Of a DNA stretch of 64,000 nt, positions 1 through 8,779 are shown piece after piece (positions within the stretch are counted from its first letter, which is position 1; each line of letters starts with the position of its first letter). Position numbers and translations under genes: made by a program. This stretch comes from Shewanella sp. Arc9-LZ (GTDB taxonomy: Bacteria > Pseudomonadota > Gammaproteobacteria > Enterobacterales > Shewanellaceae): positions 4,030,001 through 4,094,000 of the forward strand of contig NZ_CP048031.1 of assembly GCF_010092445.1 (NCBI RefSeq). The letters are read 5' to 3'. The notes below the pieces were generated by a model. That model saw only the letters and a program-made list of their open reading frames with translations. It had not been told where the DNA came from and searched no databases.

Positions 1-1
1 A

Positions 2-1123
2 CATCCAACGTTACGTGAACAACGAGTACAACTAGGGTTGTTCAACAAAAATCGATATGGCATAGAAAAACAACAAGTGGTTGCGGTGACATACAAAGGC
101 GCTTATACCGAAGTTGATCAGTTAATTGGCGAGGTTTGTCCTGATTTAGTGTATCCAAACTATGATGACTGGGGATTTGTGAAAGTAACGCTAGACTCTA
201 GCTCATTTAACACCGCCAAACAGTCTCTAGGTCAAGTAACCGATCCGCTATTACGCTCTATGTTGTGGCAGAGCATGTGGGACAGTGTGATTGATGGTAA
301 GACATCATTGGATCAGTTTTTAAATATCGCGTTAATTAATGCGCCACTCGAAAAAGACTACACCATTCTAGGTCAAGTACTTGGTAATCTGCAGCGTGCT
401 AAGAACTATCTTGATTTAATGGCGCCAGCTAATGCGGCTTACAACAGTAAAATATCTAAGGCACTTAGCCAAATGAGCCTGCGGATGAGTATGGAAAGCT
501 ACCGGAATAGTGATTTTCAACGCCGTTGGTTCGATGCTTATATTAGTTTATCTAGCCATGGCGATGCGTTAAAACATATCCAATCATTACTGCAAAGTAA
601 GAGCCATATTAAAGGGTTAAGCATAGATCAAGATTTACGCTGGGCGATGATCCGCCAATTAAACCGTTATGATTACGGTGATGCTCAGGCGCTACTCGCC
701 CAAGAAAAACACCTTGATCAATCTGACTCTGGTGAAAAAGCCGCGATTGCAGCCGAGGTTATCCGCCCACAGTCATCGCTTAAGCGTCAGTGGTTAAATA
801 CCATTGAAAACAATGACAGCATGGCGTTCTCAAAAATTCGCGTCGCAATGTACAATATTTATCCGGCTGAACAAAAACTGTTAAGTGCCGCAACGGCAGA
901 ACAACGCTTTGCCAACTTGCCGCTAATGGACGATAAAGGTCCGGTATTTATGCGCAGTTTTGCGGCGCAATTAATTCCGACCGATTGTAGTGCAACAAAC
1001 ATAGAAGCTATTAGCCATGTTTTAGATACACAAACGGGTTTATCACCATTGGTGAGACGCGCCCTACTCGAAACCCGTCAACAAGAACAACGCTGCGTAA
1101 AAATCAAACAAAAATTACAGTAA
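2..1123 (+). CDS. pepN: Aminopeptidase N, C-terminal part (5' end outside window)
   Basis: The frame is open to the left edge and reads through the TTG at 38, so that codon is not the start and the gene is cut by the window. About 373 residues are visible. They fit the helical ERAP1-like C-terminal domain of M1 zinc aminopeptidases, which closes over the active site. The catalytic GAMEN and HExxH motifs would lie upstream and cannot be checked. PepN enzymes remove N-terminal residues from peptides in the cytoplasm. The gene ends 40 bases before a strong hairpin terminator and faces the next gene convergently. The assignment rests on the overall look of the C-terminal region, so the exact M1 subfamily is inferred. 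Confidence 0.75.
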   Translation, partial: HPTLREQRVQLGLFNKNRYGIEKQQVVAVTYKGAYTEVDQLIGEVCPDLVYPNYDDWGFVKVTLDSSSFNTAKQSLGQVTDPLLRSMLWQSMWDSVIDGKTSLDQFLNIALINAPLEKDYTILGQVLGNLQRAKNYLDLMAPANAAYNSKISKALSQMSLRMSMESYRNSDFQRRWFDAYISLSSHGDALKHIQSLLQSKSHIKGLSIDQDLRWAMIRQLNRYDYGDAQALLAQEKHLDQSDSGEKAAIAAEVIRPQSSLKRQWLNTIENNDSMAFSKIRVAMYNIYPAEQKLLSAATAEQRFANLPLMDDKGPVFMRSFAAQLIPTDCSATNIEAISHVLDTQTGLSPLVRRALLETRQQEQRCVKIKQKLQ

Positions 1124-1162
1124 GCTTACCCATTACAACGGTAAATCAATTACGTTAAATCT

Positions 1163-1194
1163 AAAAAAGCGCTGATATTTATCAGCGCTTTTTA
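1163..1194. terminator. Bidirectional intrinsic terminator after pepN
   Basis: A GCGCTGATA / TATCAGCGC hairpin is flanked by an A run on the left and a T run on the right. It lies between two convergent genes and can serve both strands. Confidence 0.85.
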
Positions 1195-1282
1195 TTATCT
1201 TGACCAAATGGAGCCGACACTTAGCAAGTTATGTGGCGATCACTTTCAATAGTCCATCTATAAACATCATCATTGCCACTCA

Positions 1283-2416
1283 CTAAGTGCGCACGCAAAA
1301 GCTCATCATCACTGGTGCATGATCGGTACTGTCGCTGTCGCGTTCATAGTCAGGCCGAACTAGATGACGATCAAACGTTTTATAATCAATTATATGAGCG
1401 AGGTTTTGCTGCTGAGTCGGATTAAACTCACTTGAGACTAATATGTAATCAAGTACTGAGCCACTGTTGCCATAGTAATGTGTCGGCTGCCTAGCAGGAT
1501 GCGGTTGCTCATCCACTAGTGAGCTTGACTCAAATTCATCCAGGGCCAATGTCGCGTTACACTTAGTCGCGGCGATAAACAGCTCATAGCTGTCAAACAA
1601 ACTACTTTGCTGTAACTCTGCCATTAATGAGGTTTCACCTAGTTTAGCCAGCCCAGGGTCTTCAATATCACTGCGATACACGCGTAATTGATTATTAAAT
1701 GCCGCTAAGAGTTCACTGCCCATGGTGTCATTAAAGTCACCCATCAACATAAAGGGCTGCTGAGTTTGCTGTCTTCTCATCAGCATTTGATGGCACAATA
1801 GAGCTGATTCACTGCCGCGCTGTAAACTGGATGCCCAACGCCCAAGCACTTGCCGTGCAACAAAATCAGCACCGCCATGTAAGCCACTTTCACTGATATC
1901 GTCACGACTCACGCCACTGCGTTTAGACTTAAGGTGAATGACATAACAATCACATGGACCAAATACTGGTAACTGTATCGTAGCCCGTAACGGTTTACGG
2001 CTAAAACTAAATGACTCCGCTAAACCTAACTGGCTGACCCATTGCGGATCTGGGCTGACATTAGCTGAATCAATAATAGGATACTTTGATGCTATCGCGA
2101 CCACAGGGCTGCGGTACACATAATCACTTACTACCTCGGGTAAATCTAGCGCCACAAAATATTCATAACCCAACGACTCAGTCAACTTAGCTAAGGCATC
2201 AGGACTAAACACTTCCTGAAAAGCAATAATGTCAGGTTGATTGTGGCTAATAAACTCACCTAACCATGCACATTTTTTTTGCCATTGCTTATCACTATAG
2301 ATGTTTTCAAAGTCATAGTAGGCGTGAGGCGGTTCAATAAAGTTAAATAAATTAATGCTTACGACACTAAATGTAAGCTCGGGTGATGGAGCGGTTAATA
2401 CATCGTTTACGTCCAA
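1283..2416 (-). CDS. Endonuclease/exonuclease/phosphatase (EEP) family protein
   Basis: A 377-residue protein of the DNase I-like EEP fold. Visible motifs in order are N-terminal FSVVSINLFNF, the metal-binding QEVF near residue 68, GDFND near residue 226 and the C-terminal DHAP near residue 366. These are the canonical metal and catalytic positions of phosphodiester or phosphomonoester hydrolases. No signal peptide is evident, so it is probably cytoplasmic. The substrate (DNA, RNA, phospholipid or inositol phosphate) cannot be told from the motifs. It stands alone, convergent with pepN and divergent from the CIA30 gene. Confidence 0.8.
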   Translation of the reverse strand: MDVNDVLTAPSPELTFSVVSINLFNFIEPPHAYYDFENIYSDKQWQKKCAWLGEFISHNQPDIIAFQEVFSPDALAKLTESLGYEYFVALDLPEVVSDYVYRSPVVAIASKYPIIDSANVSPDPQWVSQLGLAESFSFSRKPLRATIQLPVFGPCDCYVIHLKSKRSGVSRDDISESGLHGGADFVARQVLGRWASSLQRGSESALLCHQMLMRRQQTQQPFMLMGDFNDTMGSELLAAFNNQLRVYRSDIEDPGLAKLGETSLMAELQQSSLFDSYELFIAATKCNATLALDEFESSSLVDEQPHPARQPTHYYGNSGSVLDYILVSSEFNPTQQQNLAHIIDYKTFDRHLVRPDYERDSDSTDHAPVMMSFCVRT

Positions 2417-2554
2417 AATATTTTGCTCTCTGTAAAACTTATATTAAGGGTACTGACAACATTGTTATTTGTCGAATTTAACTCCCCTCAACCAGGAATA
2501 ATGCAACATAAACAAAATAACCTAAAAAAACTGAACCTACATTCACAAATACGC

Positions 2555-2703
2555 GTAATGCATAATAGTTAGACGTTAAGTGATATCTGATTGACTATCC
2601 CCCGATACAGCTGATCCGATAAAGTAACACCCGATGTTCTAAGACAATCATCCTCCGTAAGACCCTTTATGGCTTATCCCTCACCCTGATAAGCCATTTT
2701 TTT
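2555..2703 (+). ncRNA. Candidate small RNA ending in a strong terminator
   Basis: A perfect 10-bp stem (ATGGCTTATC at 2669-2678, GATAAGCCAT at 2688-2697) is followed by seven T residues, a textbook rho-independent terminator for + strand transcription. No + strand gene lies upstream, because the nearest upstream gene runs the other way. A short transcript must therefore start inside this intergenic region. A CATAAT box near 2559 could be a -10 element, but the -35 match is poor, so the 5' end is a guess. Just before the terminator is an unpaired-looking stretch with ATCCTCCG, which resembles an anti-Shine-Dalgarno seed. I do not recognise it as a named sRNA. A leader attenuator for the next gene is the alternative. 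Confidence 0.4.
2669..2703 (+). terminator. Intrinsic terminator of the candidate sRNA
   Basis: A 10-bp perfect stem with a 9-nt loop and a T7 tail. It ends 54 bases before the CIA30 gene start. Confidence 0.8.
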
Positions 2704-2757
2704 ACGGCATTGTTTCTATAGCACATGTGCTTATCGAACTAAAATGAATAGGAGTAT

Positions 2758-3369
2758 ATGATGGGATCACTCAATGCAAATAATCGGCATGTCTGCCAAA
2801 CAATACAAATAGGCATTGCTACTGCCGTTGGGGTTTTATTATTAATTGGCCAACCCGTCTGGAGTGCCAGTGAGGACAACATGCTATTTCACTTTACTGA
2901 CCCAAGCCACTTCACAGCGTGGAACATCAATAATGACACTGTGATGGGCGGTATTTCGCAAAGCCAAATTAAGCTTAATGAGCAACAAGCGTTATTATTC
3001 TCTGGACAGGTTTCCTTGGCAAATAATGGCGGATTTGCATCGACAGAATCCAGCTTTATCCATCAAATTGCCGATGCATCATTACTCACTATCACGGCCA
3101 AAGGTGACGGAAAAATATATCAAATCCGCCTAAAAACACCGAATTTATCTTATGGTGAAGCCTATGTGGCTAACGTTAATACTCAAGCTGATACACTCAC
3201 TCAACATACTTTTACCCCGGCAGATTTTACTGTCAGCTTTAGAGGGCGAGCGGTCACGAATGCCCCTACATTAAACTTTGAAGATATTGATCGTGTTGGT
3301 TTTCTCGTGGCACAAAAACAACAAGGTCCATTTATAATTGAGTTACACTCAATACAGTTTGACCGATAA
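2758..3369 (+). CDS. CIA30-family protein, probably exported
   Basis: 203 residues. A hydrophobic segment around residues 17-34, ending WSASED, looks like a signal peptide. The rest matches the CIA30 fold (complex I intermediate-associated protein 30, a jelly-roll domain): LFHFTDPSHFTAWNINNDTVMGGIS, then SQIKL..., and a C-terminal strand with FIIELHSIQFDR. Bacterial members have no settled function. The start has two adjacent ATG codons. GGAG at 2751-2754 is 6 nt from the second ATG (2761), which may be the real start. The next gene, a HAD phosphatase, follows 25 bases downstream and may be cotranscribed. Confidence 0.75.
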   Translation: MMGSLNANNRHVCQTIQIGIATAVGVLLLIGQPVWSASEDNMLFHFTDPSHFTAWNINNDTVMGGISQSQIKLNEQQALLFSGQVSLANNGGFASTESSFIHQIADASLLTITAKGDGKIYQIRLKTPNLSYGEAYVANVNTQADTLTQHTFTPADFTVSFRGRAVTNAPTLNFEDIDRVGFLVAQKQQGPFIIELHSIQFDR

Positions 3370-3394
3370 ATATGTTAATACATAAGGGTATTCA

Positions 3395-4000
3395 TTGAAT
3401 TTACCAATACACATAAAAGGCATTATTTTTGATTTAGACGGCACCTTAGTTGAGTCCAGTTTAGATTTTGACTTAATTCGCCAACAAATTGGTTGCCCTA
3501 ATGGCGTAGACCTTCTTAAATACGTCGACGAGTTAAGTTGCAAAGCCACTCAAGCCAACGCAAACAAAATTATTCTTGAGCATGAATATCAAGATGCTAT
3601 GAGTGCCAAACCAATCAAAGGCATGACCGAACTGATTAACGCTATTGAAGCGGCCAAATTACCCACAGCCATAGTGACTCGTAATAGCCTTGCAGCCAGT
3701 GCCATGAAGGTAACACAAAATAATATCGCCATAGACCATGTGTTAACCCGAGAGCACTTCCCTGCAAAGCCGGCACCCGATGCGTTACTGGCCATTGCAA
3801 CACAATGGCAAATACATCCCCAGCATATTATCTATGTTGGTGATTACTTATACGATATTCAAGCAGCTAATAACGCGGGAATGATAGCCTGTTTAATTAA
3901 TCATGGCATCGAACGTGATTATCAACATTTAGCCGATATTGTTATCGAAGAGTTGAGTCAACTCCAGCAATTAATAATCAATAACTCACCGAGCGATTAA
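3395..4000 (+). CDS. HAD-superfamily hydrolase, phosphoglycolate phosphatase-like
   Basis: A 201-residue soluble HAD phosphatase. Motif I is IIFDLDGTLVES near residues 10-21 (the first Asp is the nucleophile), motif II is IVTRNS near residue 94, the motif III lysine is in HFPAKPAPDA, and motif IV is VGDYLYDIQAA. A helical cap sits between motifs I and II. It probably hydrolyses a small phosphorylated metabolite, but the substrate is unknown. The start is TTG: an in-frame TAA at 3383-3385 excludes anything further upstream, and AAGGG at 3384-3388 is well placed. It may be translated from the CIA30 transcript. Confidence 0.8.
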   Translation: MNLPIHIKGIIFDLDGTLVESSLDFDLIRQQIGCPNGVDLLKYVDELSCKATQANANKIILEHEYQDAMSAKPIKGMTELINAIEAAKLPTAIVTRNSLAASAMKVTQNNIAIDHVLTREHFPAKPAPDALLAIATQWQIHPQHIIYVGDYLYDIQAANNAGMIACLINHGIERDYQHLADIVIEELSQLQQLIINNSPSD

Positions 4001-4038
4001 CGCCAGTACTAACGTTAATAATAAATAAGAACTACCAC

Positions 4039-4260
4039 ATGAATATGAATCAAATTCACCCAAAAAAATTACTGAATAGTAAATGGACCAAAGTTAACGT
4101 GGTTCAAAAGTTGAAGCATTTTACAGTGACTAAAGTTGAGTATGACGAGCAACAAAACGTGGTTGAATGTCTTATCCGTGCAGAAATGAATGCAGAAGAA
4201 TGCTCTATTAATTGGCGCGTTCTTAAGGATCCGCAACAGTGGAAAATTGGTTGGCAATAA
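4039..4260 (+). CDS. Small Trp-rich protein, TIGR02450 family
   Basis: 73 residues with a Trp-rich pattern: LLNSKWTKV, INWRVLKDPQQWKIGWQ at the C-terminus. This is the signature of the short TIGR02450 family, whose function is unknown to me. It follows the HAD gene by 38 bases and is closed by a hairpin terminator, so it is likely the last gene of the CIA30-HAD unit. Confidence 0.75.
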   Translation: MNMNQIHPKKLLNSKWTKVNVVQKLKHFTVTKVEYDEQQNVVECLIRAEMNAEECSINWRVLKDPQQWKIGWQ

Positions 4261-4297
4261 TCTACTGCAAAACACATTTATTATGCCGTTTGATAAT

Positions 4298-4338
4298 AAA
4301 AAAGTGACTCTTGTTTAAATACAATGAGTCACTTTTTT
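4298..4338 (+). terminator. Intrinsic terminator, AAAGTGACTC/GAGTCACTTT
   Basis: AAAGTGACTC and GAGTCACTTT form a 10-bp stem followed by T residues. The A run on the other side also permits use by the minus strand Sel1 gene. Confidence 0.85.
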
Positions 4339-4517
4339 GTACTATCATTAGCATAACCTTAGCTAACGAGTTTCAAGATAATAAACGGTTATCAAACTGC
4401 TTGTTGATCTGTTTACTATTGCATTGACTACAACAACTGACTATAGCTTCGTTATTAGCCTTGCAACAAAAATAACCAGTTTGTCATTGAAACCCATTAT
4501 TCTATTTAACTCGGCTA

Positions 4518-5405
4518 TTATTTTATGATAAAGATTGAACCTTCGAGCCTAAATTGAAGGGTTTCTAAACCCCAATCAGATAACATGACGTCCTGGATTC
4601 GTTGGCCATCACCTTCACTACTACATCCCCACATTTTTGCACATGTTTGTCCCGCTATATTCGATCCAGTGCCTTTTGAAGTGTCAGGGATCATGTGGTT
4701 CAATTGGGTAATATGCGAGCCAAACATGTCTTCAAATGTATCCATTTGTACGTCAATGGTTTCCATTTCACCTTGAGGAAAATTGATCGCTGCAGTCTGC
4801 TGGTTTGAAACAGTTTTCTCAGGGATTAACGTGACAACATCTTTTGAAATTAAAGCGTAAAGTTTGCTCAGCGGTAAATCTTTAGTTGATTCATGTAAGT
4901 AAAGTATTTGCCCATAATTTCTGGCTGCAAAATTATTTTCTTCATAAGCTATAGCAAGGTATTGATCTGCAAGTGCCAAATCTTGTTCTACCATGCCACC
5001 ACCTAAATACATTTTACCCAATAAATACGATGACTGAGAGTGGCCCATCTTTGATGCGAACTGTAAAAACTCAACACCTTCGTCGACATCTTTCAGAGGA
5101 GTATCTTGTAAATACAAGACACCCGCTTTATATTTTGCATCCAGTACACCATATTTACCTGCACGTCGGTACCATTTTAACGCCATGTCTAAATCTTTAT
5201 TGGTGCCATAACCGGTGTAATAGAATTCAGCTAACATGGCCATTGCTGAGGAGTGGCCTCGTTTCGTTAAAATGCGATAGGCTTTAAAGTATTCAATACA
5301 TTCAGACGTGTTGCACTCAGGTAATTGGTTTGCTTGGCTTTTAAATGGAGCGAAAGCGAGAAAGCTTAATATTAAGCTCAAAATAATAGCATTTTGTTTC
5401 ATCAT
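4518..5405 (-). CDS. Sel1-repeat (SLR) exported protein
   Basis: 295 residues. Residues 1-25 form a signal peptide (MMKQNAIILSLILSFLAFAPFKSQA). Residues about 40-180 carry three to four Sel1-like TPR repeats, seen as GHSSAMAMLAEFYYTGYGTNKD, KWYRRAGKYGVLDAKYKAGVL and MGHSQSSYLLGKMYLGGG. Such repeats make a protein-binding solenoid, and exported SLR proteins often act in envelope or signalling assemblies. The last ~100 residues (containing CAKMWGCSS) match no domain I recognise. It is transcribed alone, facing the TIGR02450 gene, so the context gives no further hint. Confidence 0.75.
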   Translation of the reverse strand: MMKQNAIILSLILSFLAFAPFKSQANQLPECNTSECIEYFKAYRILTKRGHSSAMAMLAEFYYTGYGTNKDLDMALKWYRRAGKYGVLDAKYKAGVLYLQDTPLKDVDEGVEFLQFASKMGHSQSSYLLGKMYLGGGMVEQDLALADQYLAIAYEENNFAARNYGQILYLHESTKDLPLSKLYALISKDVVTLIPEKTVSNQQTAAINFPQGEMETIDVQMDTFEDMFGSHITQLNHMIPDTSKGTGSNIAGQTCAKMWGCSSEGDGQRIQDVMLSDWGLETLQFRLEGSIFIIK

Positions 5406-5655
5406 GTTAAGTCCTTTTTATATACGATTCATTACTATTAGCATTTATATGCAAAATGTCTATAGTAATTATGTCTATAAAACTAACCGTACGTTATATC
5501 TAATATTATCAATCGATTACCTAATTATTCTTCAAAAGTAATCTAATACTCTAACAATAGCCACTTCCCTACTGCCATTAAAATCAATCCACAACTGACG
5601 AATATTAGTAAACTCATATACTCCAATGAGATTTATTTACCGCACACACCAATGT

Positions 5656-6681
5656 TCAACCAAATCGAGTAGCTTCAAATCGATTCAATATTCGATGCAC
5701 CACATAACACAGTAATAATGTTGCCACGATAGCGACTAATATGCTGCTTATTCGGTACAAAGCACTAAAAACTAAGTCATTATCTGGGGTTAAGTATTGA
5801 CCGAATAATATCCCTAAGGTGGTCATAGCACCGAATCCCACTCCAGAGCCACTCGCTTCTCTCACGTGTACTTGGCTAAACAACATTAAGCCTATCCACA
5901 ATAGTGGTATCACAAAAATCAATAATCCAGACCAATCATAGAGTAACCCTTGTCCCACCAAGCCGAAAGTCACGCCAAACAAGGTACCGATAGCTCGTTT
6001 GCGGGCATAACCGAGCGCACCATTCCAATGCATTGGGAATAACAATAACAAGGTGGTGGCTTGAGCAGACATAGAATCACGTAAGTTAAATACCTGAAAA
6101 ACCACAAATGATGCAGTTGCAATAGATGCACCGAGTAACGCTTCGTGTCGCATGCGGTTAGGCACTTTAACCACGGCAGCAACTGGTGCTCTTGGTTCAA
6201 CATCGGGCCATAAAGCCGTCATAGCATAAGCGATTACAACAGAGGCCGCTGTCGCCCAAAAATTACTGAAAATGAGATTATTAATATCGACACTCGGATA
6301 ACTGGCAAAGTGCAGCATAATGCTTAAGCTGATAACCCCGTTAGCGCCAAATAAAAACAAACTACCGCGTGACATTGCCGCAAAACGATACAAAAATAGC
6401 ACAAACACGATAGGTAATATCACCCCAGCGTGAGAGCCAAATAAGCCACCTAAAATACCCACTTCAATCCCAGACATTACAGATGATGCCAATAATTGCC
6501 TCATCGCATGTGCATTCATCACAGGGACTAAACCCAGTAACAACATTGGAGTGACGGTAAAAAATACACCATAACTGAGGTCGAAAAATTTACATATCGC
6601 AAATCCTAGTGTGGCGCCTGTTGCTATGCGTAAACATTGGCGTAAATCGTTTGTAGTCAAAGGACTATGGCGTAATAACAT
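5656..6681 (-). CDS. DUF2955 inner-membrane protein (FUSC-like efflux permease)
   Basis: 341 residues arranged as two similar halves, each with a cluster of hydrophobic helices (roughly 15-150 and 180-335) separated by a short soluble segment around WPDVEPRAPV. This is the layout of DUF2955, a half-size relative of the fusaric acid resistance / aromatic acid exporter permeases. It is the third gene of the MarR-HlyD-DUF2955 unit, 120 bases after the HlyD gene, and very likely forms an export system with it. The exported compound is unknown; aromatic acids or drugs are the usual guess for the family. Confidence 0.8.
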   Translation of the reverse strand: MLLRHSPLTTNDLRQCLRIATGATLGFAICKFFDLSYGVFFTVTPMLLLGLVPVMNAHAMRQLLASSVMSGIEVGILGGLFGSHAGVILPIVFVLFLYRFAAMSRGSLFLFGANGVISLSIMLHFASYPSVDINNLIFSNFWATAASVVIAYAMTALWPDVEPRAPVAAVVKVPNRMRHEALLGASIATASFVVFQVFNLRDSMSAQATTLLLLFPMHWNGALGYARKRAIGTLFGVTFGLVGQGLLYDWSGLLIFVIPLLWIGLMLFSQVHVREASGSGVGFGAMTTLGILFGQYLTPDNDLVFSALYRISSILVAIVATLLLCYVVHRILNRFEATRFG

Positions 6682-6801
6682 ATGAACAACCTACGACATT
6701 GATACAAGATACTGCACACAAATAAATTAACCTGCAGCATTGCCTTGAGTGTGAATGGGTGTAATGAGTATTAACAATCAGTATTGGGCTTAACTGCGGC
6801 G

Positions 6802-7872
6802 TTAATAGATATAATGCAGCGTGCTGATAACCTTAATTTGAACCTTGGCTAGAAAGCCAAGTAAACCGCTATTAGGTACTAATTGCACCGTTGCACGTGC
6901 TCCAGCGGGTAATGCATTAACGCCTTGGTGGTCAAGTTCAAGGTGTAAACGTAAACGCTGAGCATCACGTACCCAACGTACCGATTCTTGCGGATCAGCT
7001 AAACGGCCATTGGCATCAAATTGCCCGGCACTCACACCGGCATCTACGGTACTCACTTTGGCATGATATAAACGTCCAGGTTGACCATCAAATGCAACAA
7101 GCGCAGTTGATTGTGGCTCAATACCGCGTAAACTTTTTTCTCTAAAATCAGCAATAATATCGACGTTTTCTGACACTACAGCTAATAGCGGCTGTCCAAC
7201 AGTGGCAAAGCTGCCGACTTCTAACTGTAAGTTAGTCACCACGCCATTTTGGTCTGCGCGAATTTGAGTGTATGACAGGTTTAATTCTGCTTGAGCTAAA
7301 CGATTTTGAGCTTGACGGACTTTTAAATTATCTTCGCCATTGCGTCCACGACTTACCACTAGCTTAGTTAAGCGAGCTTTAGCGGCAAGTAAATTGGCCT
7401 GCGCCGTGACGGCCTCACTTTGAGCTTGATCGGTTAACTGCTGCGATACACCTCGAGAGGCATACAGAGCATCAAGGCGTTTTGCTTCACTATTTCTCTG
7501 CTGTGCACTACTTTGATTTGCCTGAACATCTGCTTTGGCTGCTAGTATCGATGCATCAAGTTCAGCGTTATCTTGTTTTGCTTGCTCTAACGCCAATGTA
7601 GCTTGCTCAGCCGCTAACTCGTAAGGGGCTGAGTCGATGCTAAATAACACATCACCTTTAGCCACAAGTTGGTTATTTTCGACGGCAATAGATGCAATTT
7701 TACCACTGACTTGTGGCGTCACTTTAGTGACCATTCGTGTGGCCATGGCTTGCGGCGTCATAGGCATTACTGCATCGGCAAACATAAAGTAACCAAACAC
7801 CATTACAAACATAAAAATAGCGATTTTAACGAGTCGAGCAAATTGTTGATCTGGGGTCATGTTATTTCTCAT
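6802..7872 (-). CDS. HlyD/EmrA-family membrane fusion protein
   Basis: 356 residues: a membrane anchor at residues ~15-35, a lipoyl-like half (VTPQVSGKIASIAVENNQLVAKGDVLFSID), a long Gln/Ala-rich coiled-coil hairpin at ~80-190, the second lipoyl half (YTQIRADQNGVVTNLQLEVGSFATVGQPL) and a beta-barrel. This is the adaptor that links an inner-membrane pump to the outer envelope. Its ATG (7870-7872) overlaps the TGA of the marR gene by four bases, so the two are translationally coupled. ATG at 7860 (MTPDQQ) is an alternative start. The partner permease follows downstream. Confidence 0.88.
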   Translation of the reverse strand: MRNNMTPDQQFARLVKIAIFMFVMVFGYFMFADAVMPMTPQAMATRMVTKVTPQVSGKIASIAVENNQLVAKGDVLFSIDSAPYELAAEQATLALEQAKQDNAELDASILAAKADVQANQSSAQQRNSEAKRLDALYASRGVSQQLTDQAQSEAVTAQANLLAAKARLTKLVVSRGRNGEDNLKVRQAQNRLAQAELNLSYTQIRADQNGVVTNLQLEVGSFATVGQPLLAVVSENVDIIADFREKSLRGIEPQSTALVAFDGQPGRLYHAKVSTVDAGVSAGQFDANGRLADPQESVRWVRDAQRLRLHLELDHQGVNALPAGARATVQLVPNSGLLGFLAKVQIKVISTLHYIY

Positions 7873-8354
7873 TCAGGAATTTTGTTGTCTTGTTCAGTGT
7901 TCTTATGCAGCGCAGCAAGAGCATTATCACTAATAAGACTAATGACACGTTCAAATTCACTTAATTCTTGGCTGCTAATACCTGCAAGTAAATCTCGACG
8001 AACCAACATAATGCGGCTTTCCATCTGCTTAAGCATGTCGATGCCTTCAGGAGTTAAGCTGACTATTCGTGCTCGCTTATCGTTCTCGCAGCAGCGGCGC
8101 TGTATATATCCTTGCTGTTCTAACTGGCTCAAAGTGCGCATTAAAGAGGGCAATTCTATCTCTAAAGCATCGGCAAGCACCTTTTGGCTGACGTTATCGC
8201 CCAAGCGCAGTAACTTCCACAGCGCAGTCCAGCGAGGGTGAGTTAACCCTAATGGTACGAGCTCCGCGTCTGCAGCGGTGCGCCATAAACGATGTAATCG
8301 CCCTAAGTGCTCAGCAAGTGAAAGTTCTTTTAATCGCTCTAATTCTTTATACAT
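7869..8354 (-). CDS. MarR-family repressor of the efflux operon
   Basis: Winged-helix MarR/SlyA-type regulator of 161 residues. The HTH region is VSQKVLADALEIELPSLMRTLSQLEQQGYIQR and the wing is CCENDKRARIVSLTPEG. I chose ATG at 8354 (MYKELERL) over ATG at 8387. The best promoter on this strand has its -10 (TATAAT, complement of 8386-8391) overlapping the upstream ATG, so that codon would not be in the mRNA. Two palindromes flank this -10, which fits autorepression and control of the HlyD-DUF2955 genes. No strong Shine-Dalgarno is visible. The ligand is unknown. Confidence 0.85.
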   Translation of the reverse strand: MYKELERLKELSLAEHLGRLHRLWRTAADAELVPLGLTHPRWTALWKLLRLGDNVSQKVLADALEIELPSLMRTLSQLEQQGYIQRRCCENDKRARIVSLTPEGIDMLKQMESRIMLVRRDLLAGISSQELSEFERVISLISDNALAALHKNTEQDNKIPE

Positions 8355-8370
8355 AATAAATTGCCATTTA

Positions 8371-8410
8371 GTTAGCGTGCTAAGCATTATAACAACTTAG
8401 CATGCTAAGT
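8371..8410 (-). promoter_or_regulatory. MarR operator pair around the efflux operon promoter
   Basis: ACTTAGCATGCTAAGT (8395-8410) is a perfect 16-bp palindrome. TTAGCGTGCTAA (8372-8383) is a near copy with one central mismatch. A TATAAT -10 on the minus strand (complement of 8386-8391) sits between them. The arrangement would let a dimeric repressor block both promoter recognition and the transcription start. Confidence 0.7.
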
Positions 8411-8599
8411 AAATGACTGATGTTAATTAATCCATAAACTTCTATAGCGTTGAAACTAATTTATTGATAACTGTGACTAAAAATGACTAGCGTTGATTAC
8501 ACGAACAAGAAAGATTAGGCCTTTAGTCACATGACATTACGCGGAAAAGAGAACATGAGTGTTATTTAGACAAAGATGATCAGTATCACCAAAACAGAG

Positions 8600-8654
8600 T
8601 GTCAGTTTGACATTAACAGTCTTTTTGACACTCATTAAATATGTCACTTTGACA
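8600..8654 (+). promoter_or_regulatory. Three NorR-type enhancer sites upstream of norB
   Basis: Three copies of the GT-N7-AC NorR pattern: TGTCAGTTTGACA (8600-8612), AGTCTTTTTGACA (8618-8630) and TGTCACTTTGACA (8642-8654). Three tandem sites 60-120 bp before a sigma54 promoter is the architecture known for E. coli norVW. norR itself lies directly downstream of norB here. Confidence 0.8.
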
Positions 8655-8716
8655 ACAGCTTAACGACAGGTAAAAACAAAATTCATTAATAACAGTAACT
8701 TAATAACAATAAAAAG

Positions 8717-8732
8717 TTGGCACGACTTGTGT
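8717..8732 (+). promoter_or_regulatory. Sigma54-like -24/-12 promoter of norB
   Basis: TTGGCACG-ACTT-GTGT matches the -24 element (TGGCACG) exactly and the -12 element (TTGC) partly: G is present at -12 but the following C is T. The spacing is correct. Transcription would begin near 8744, leaving a short leader with AGAGGA before the ATG at 8780. Confidence 0.65.
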
Positions 8733-8779
8733 AATGCTCTGGTCATCTGTATCAAAATGACTTTGCGCTAAGAGGACTT

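Noticed and set aside
4585..5541. Several open frames opposite the Sel1 gene and similar opposite-strand frames elsewhere
   Set aside because: They lie antisense to well-supported genes, lack ribosome sites and show no recognisable protein features.
8355..8387. Longer MarR start at ATG 8387
   Set aside because: This ATG overlaps the TATAAT promoter element and the operator region.
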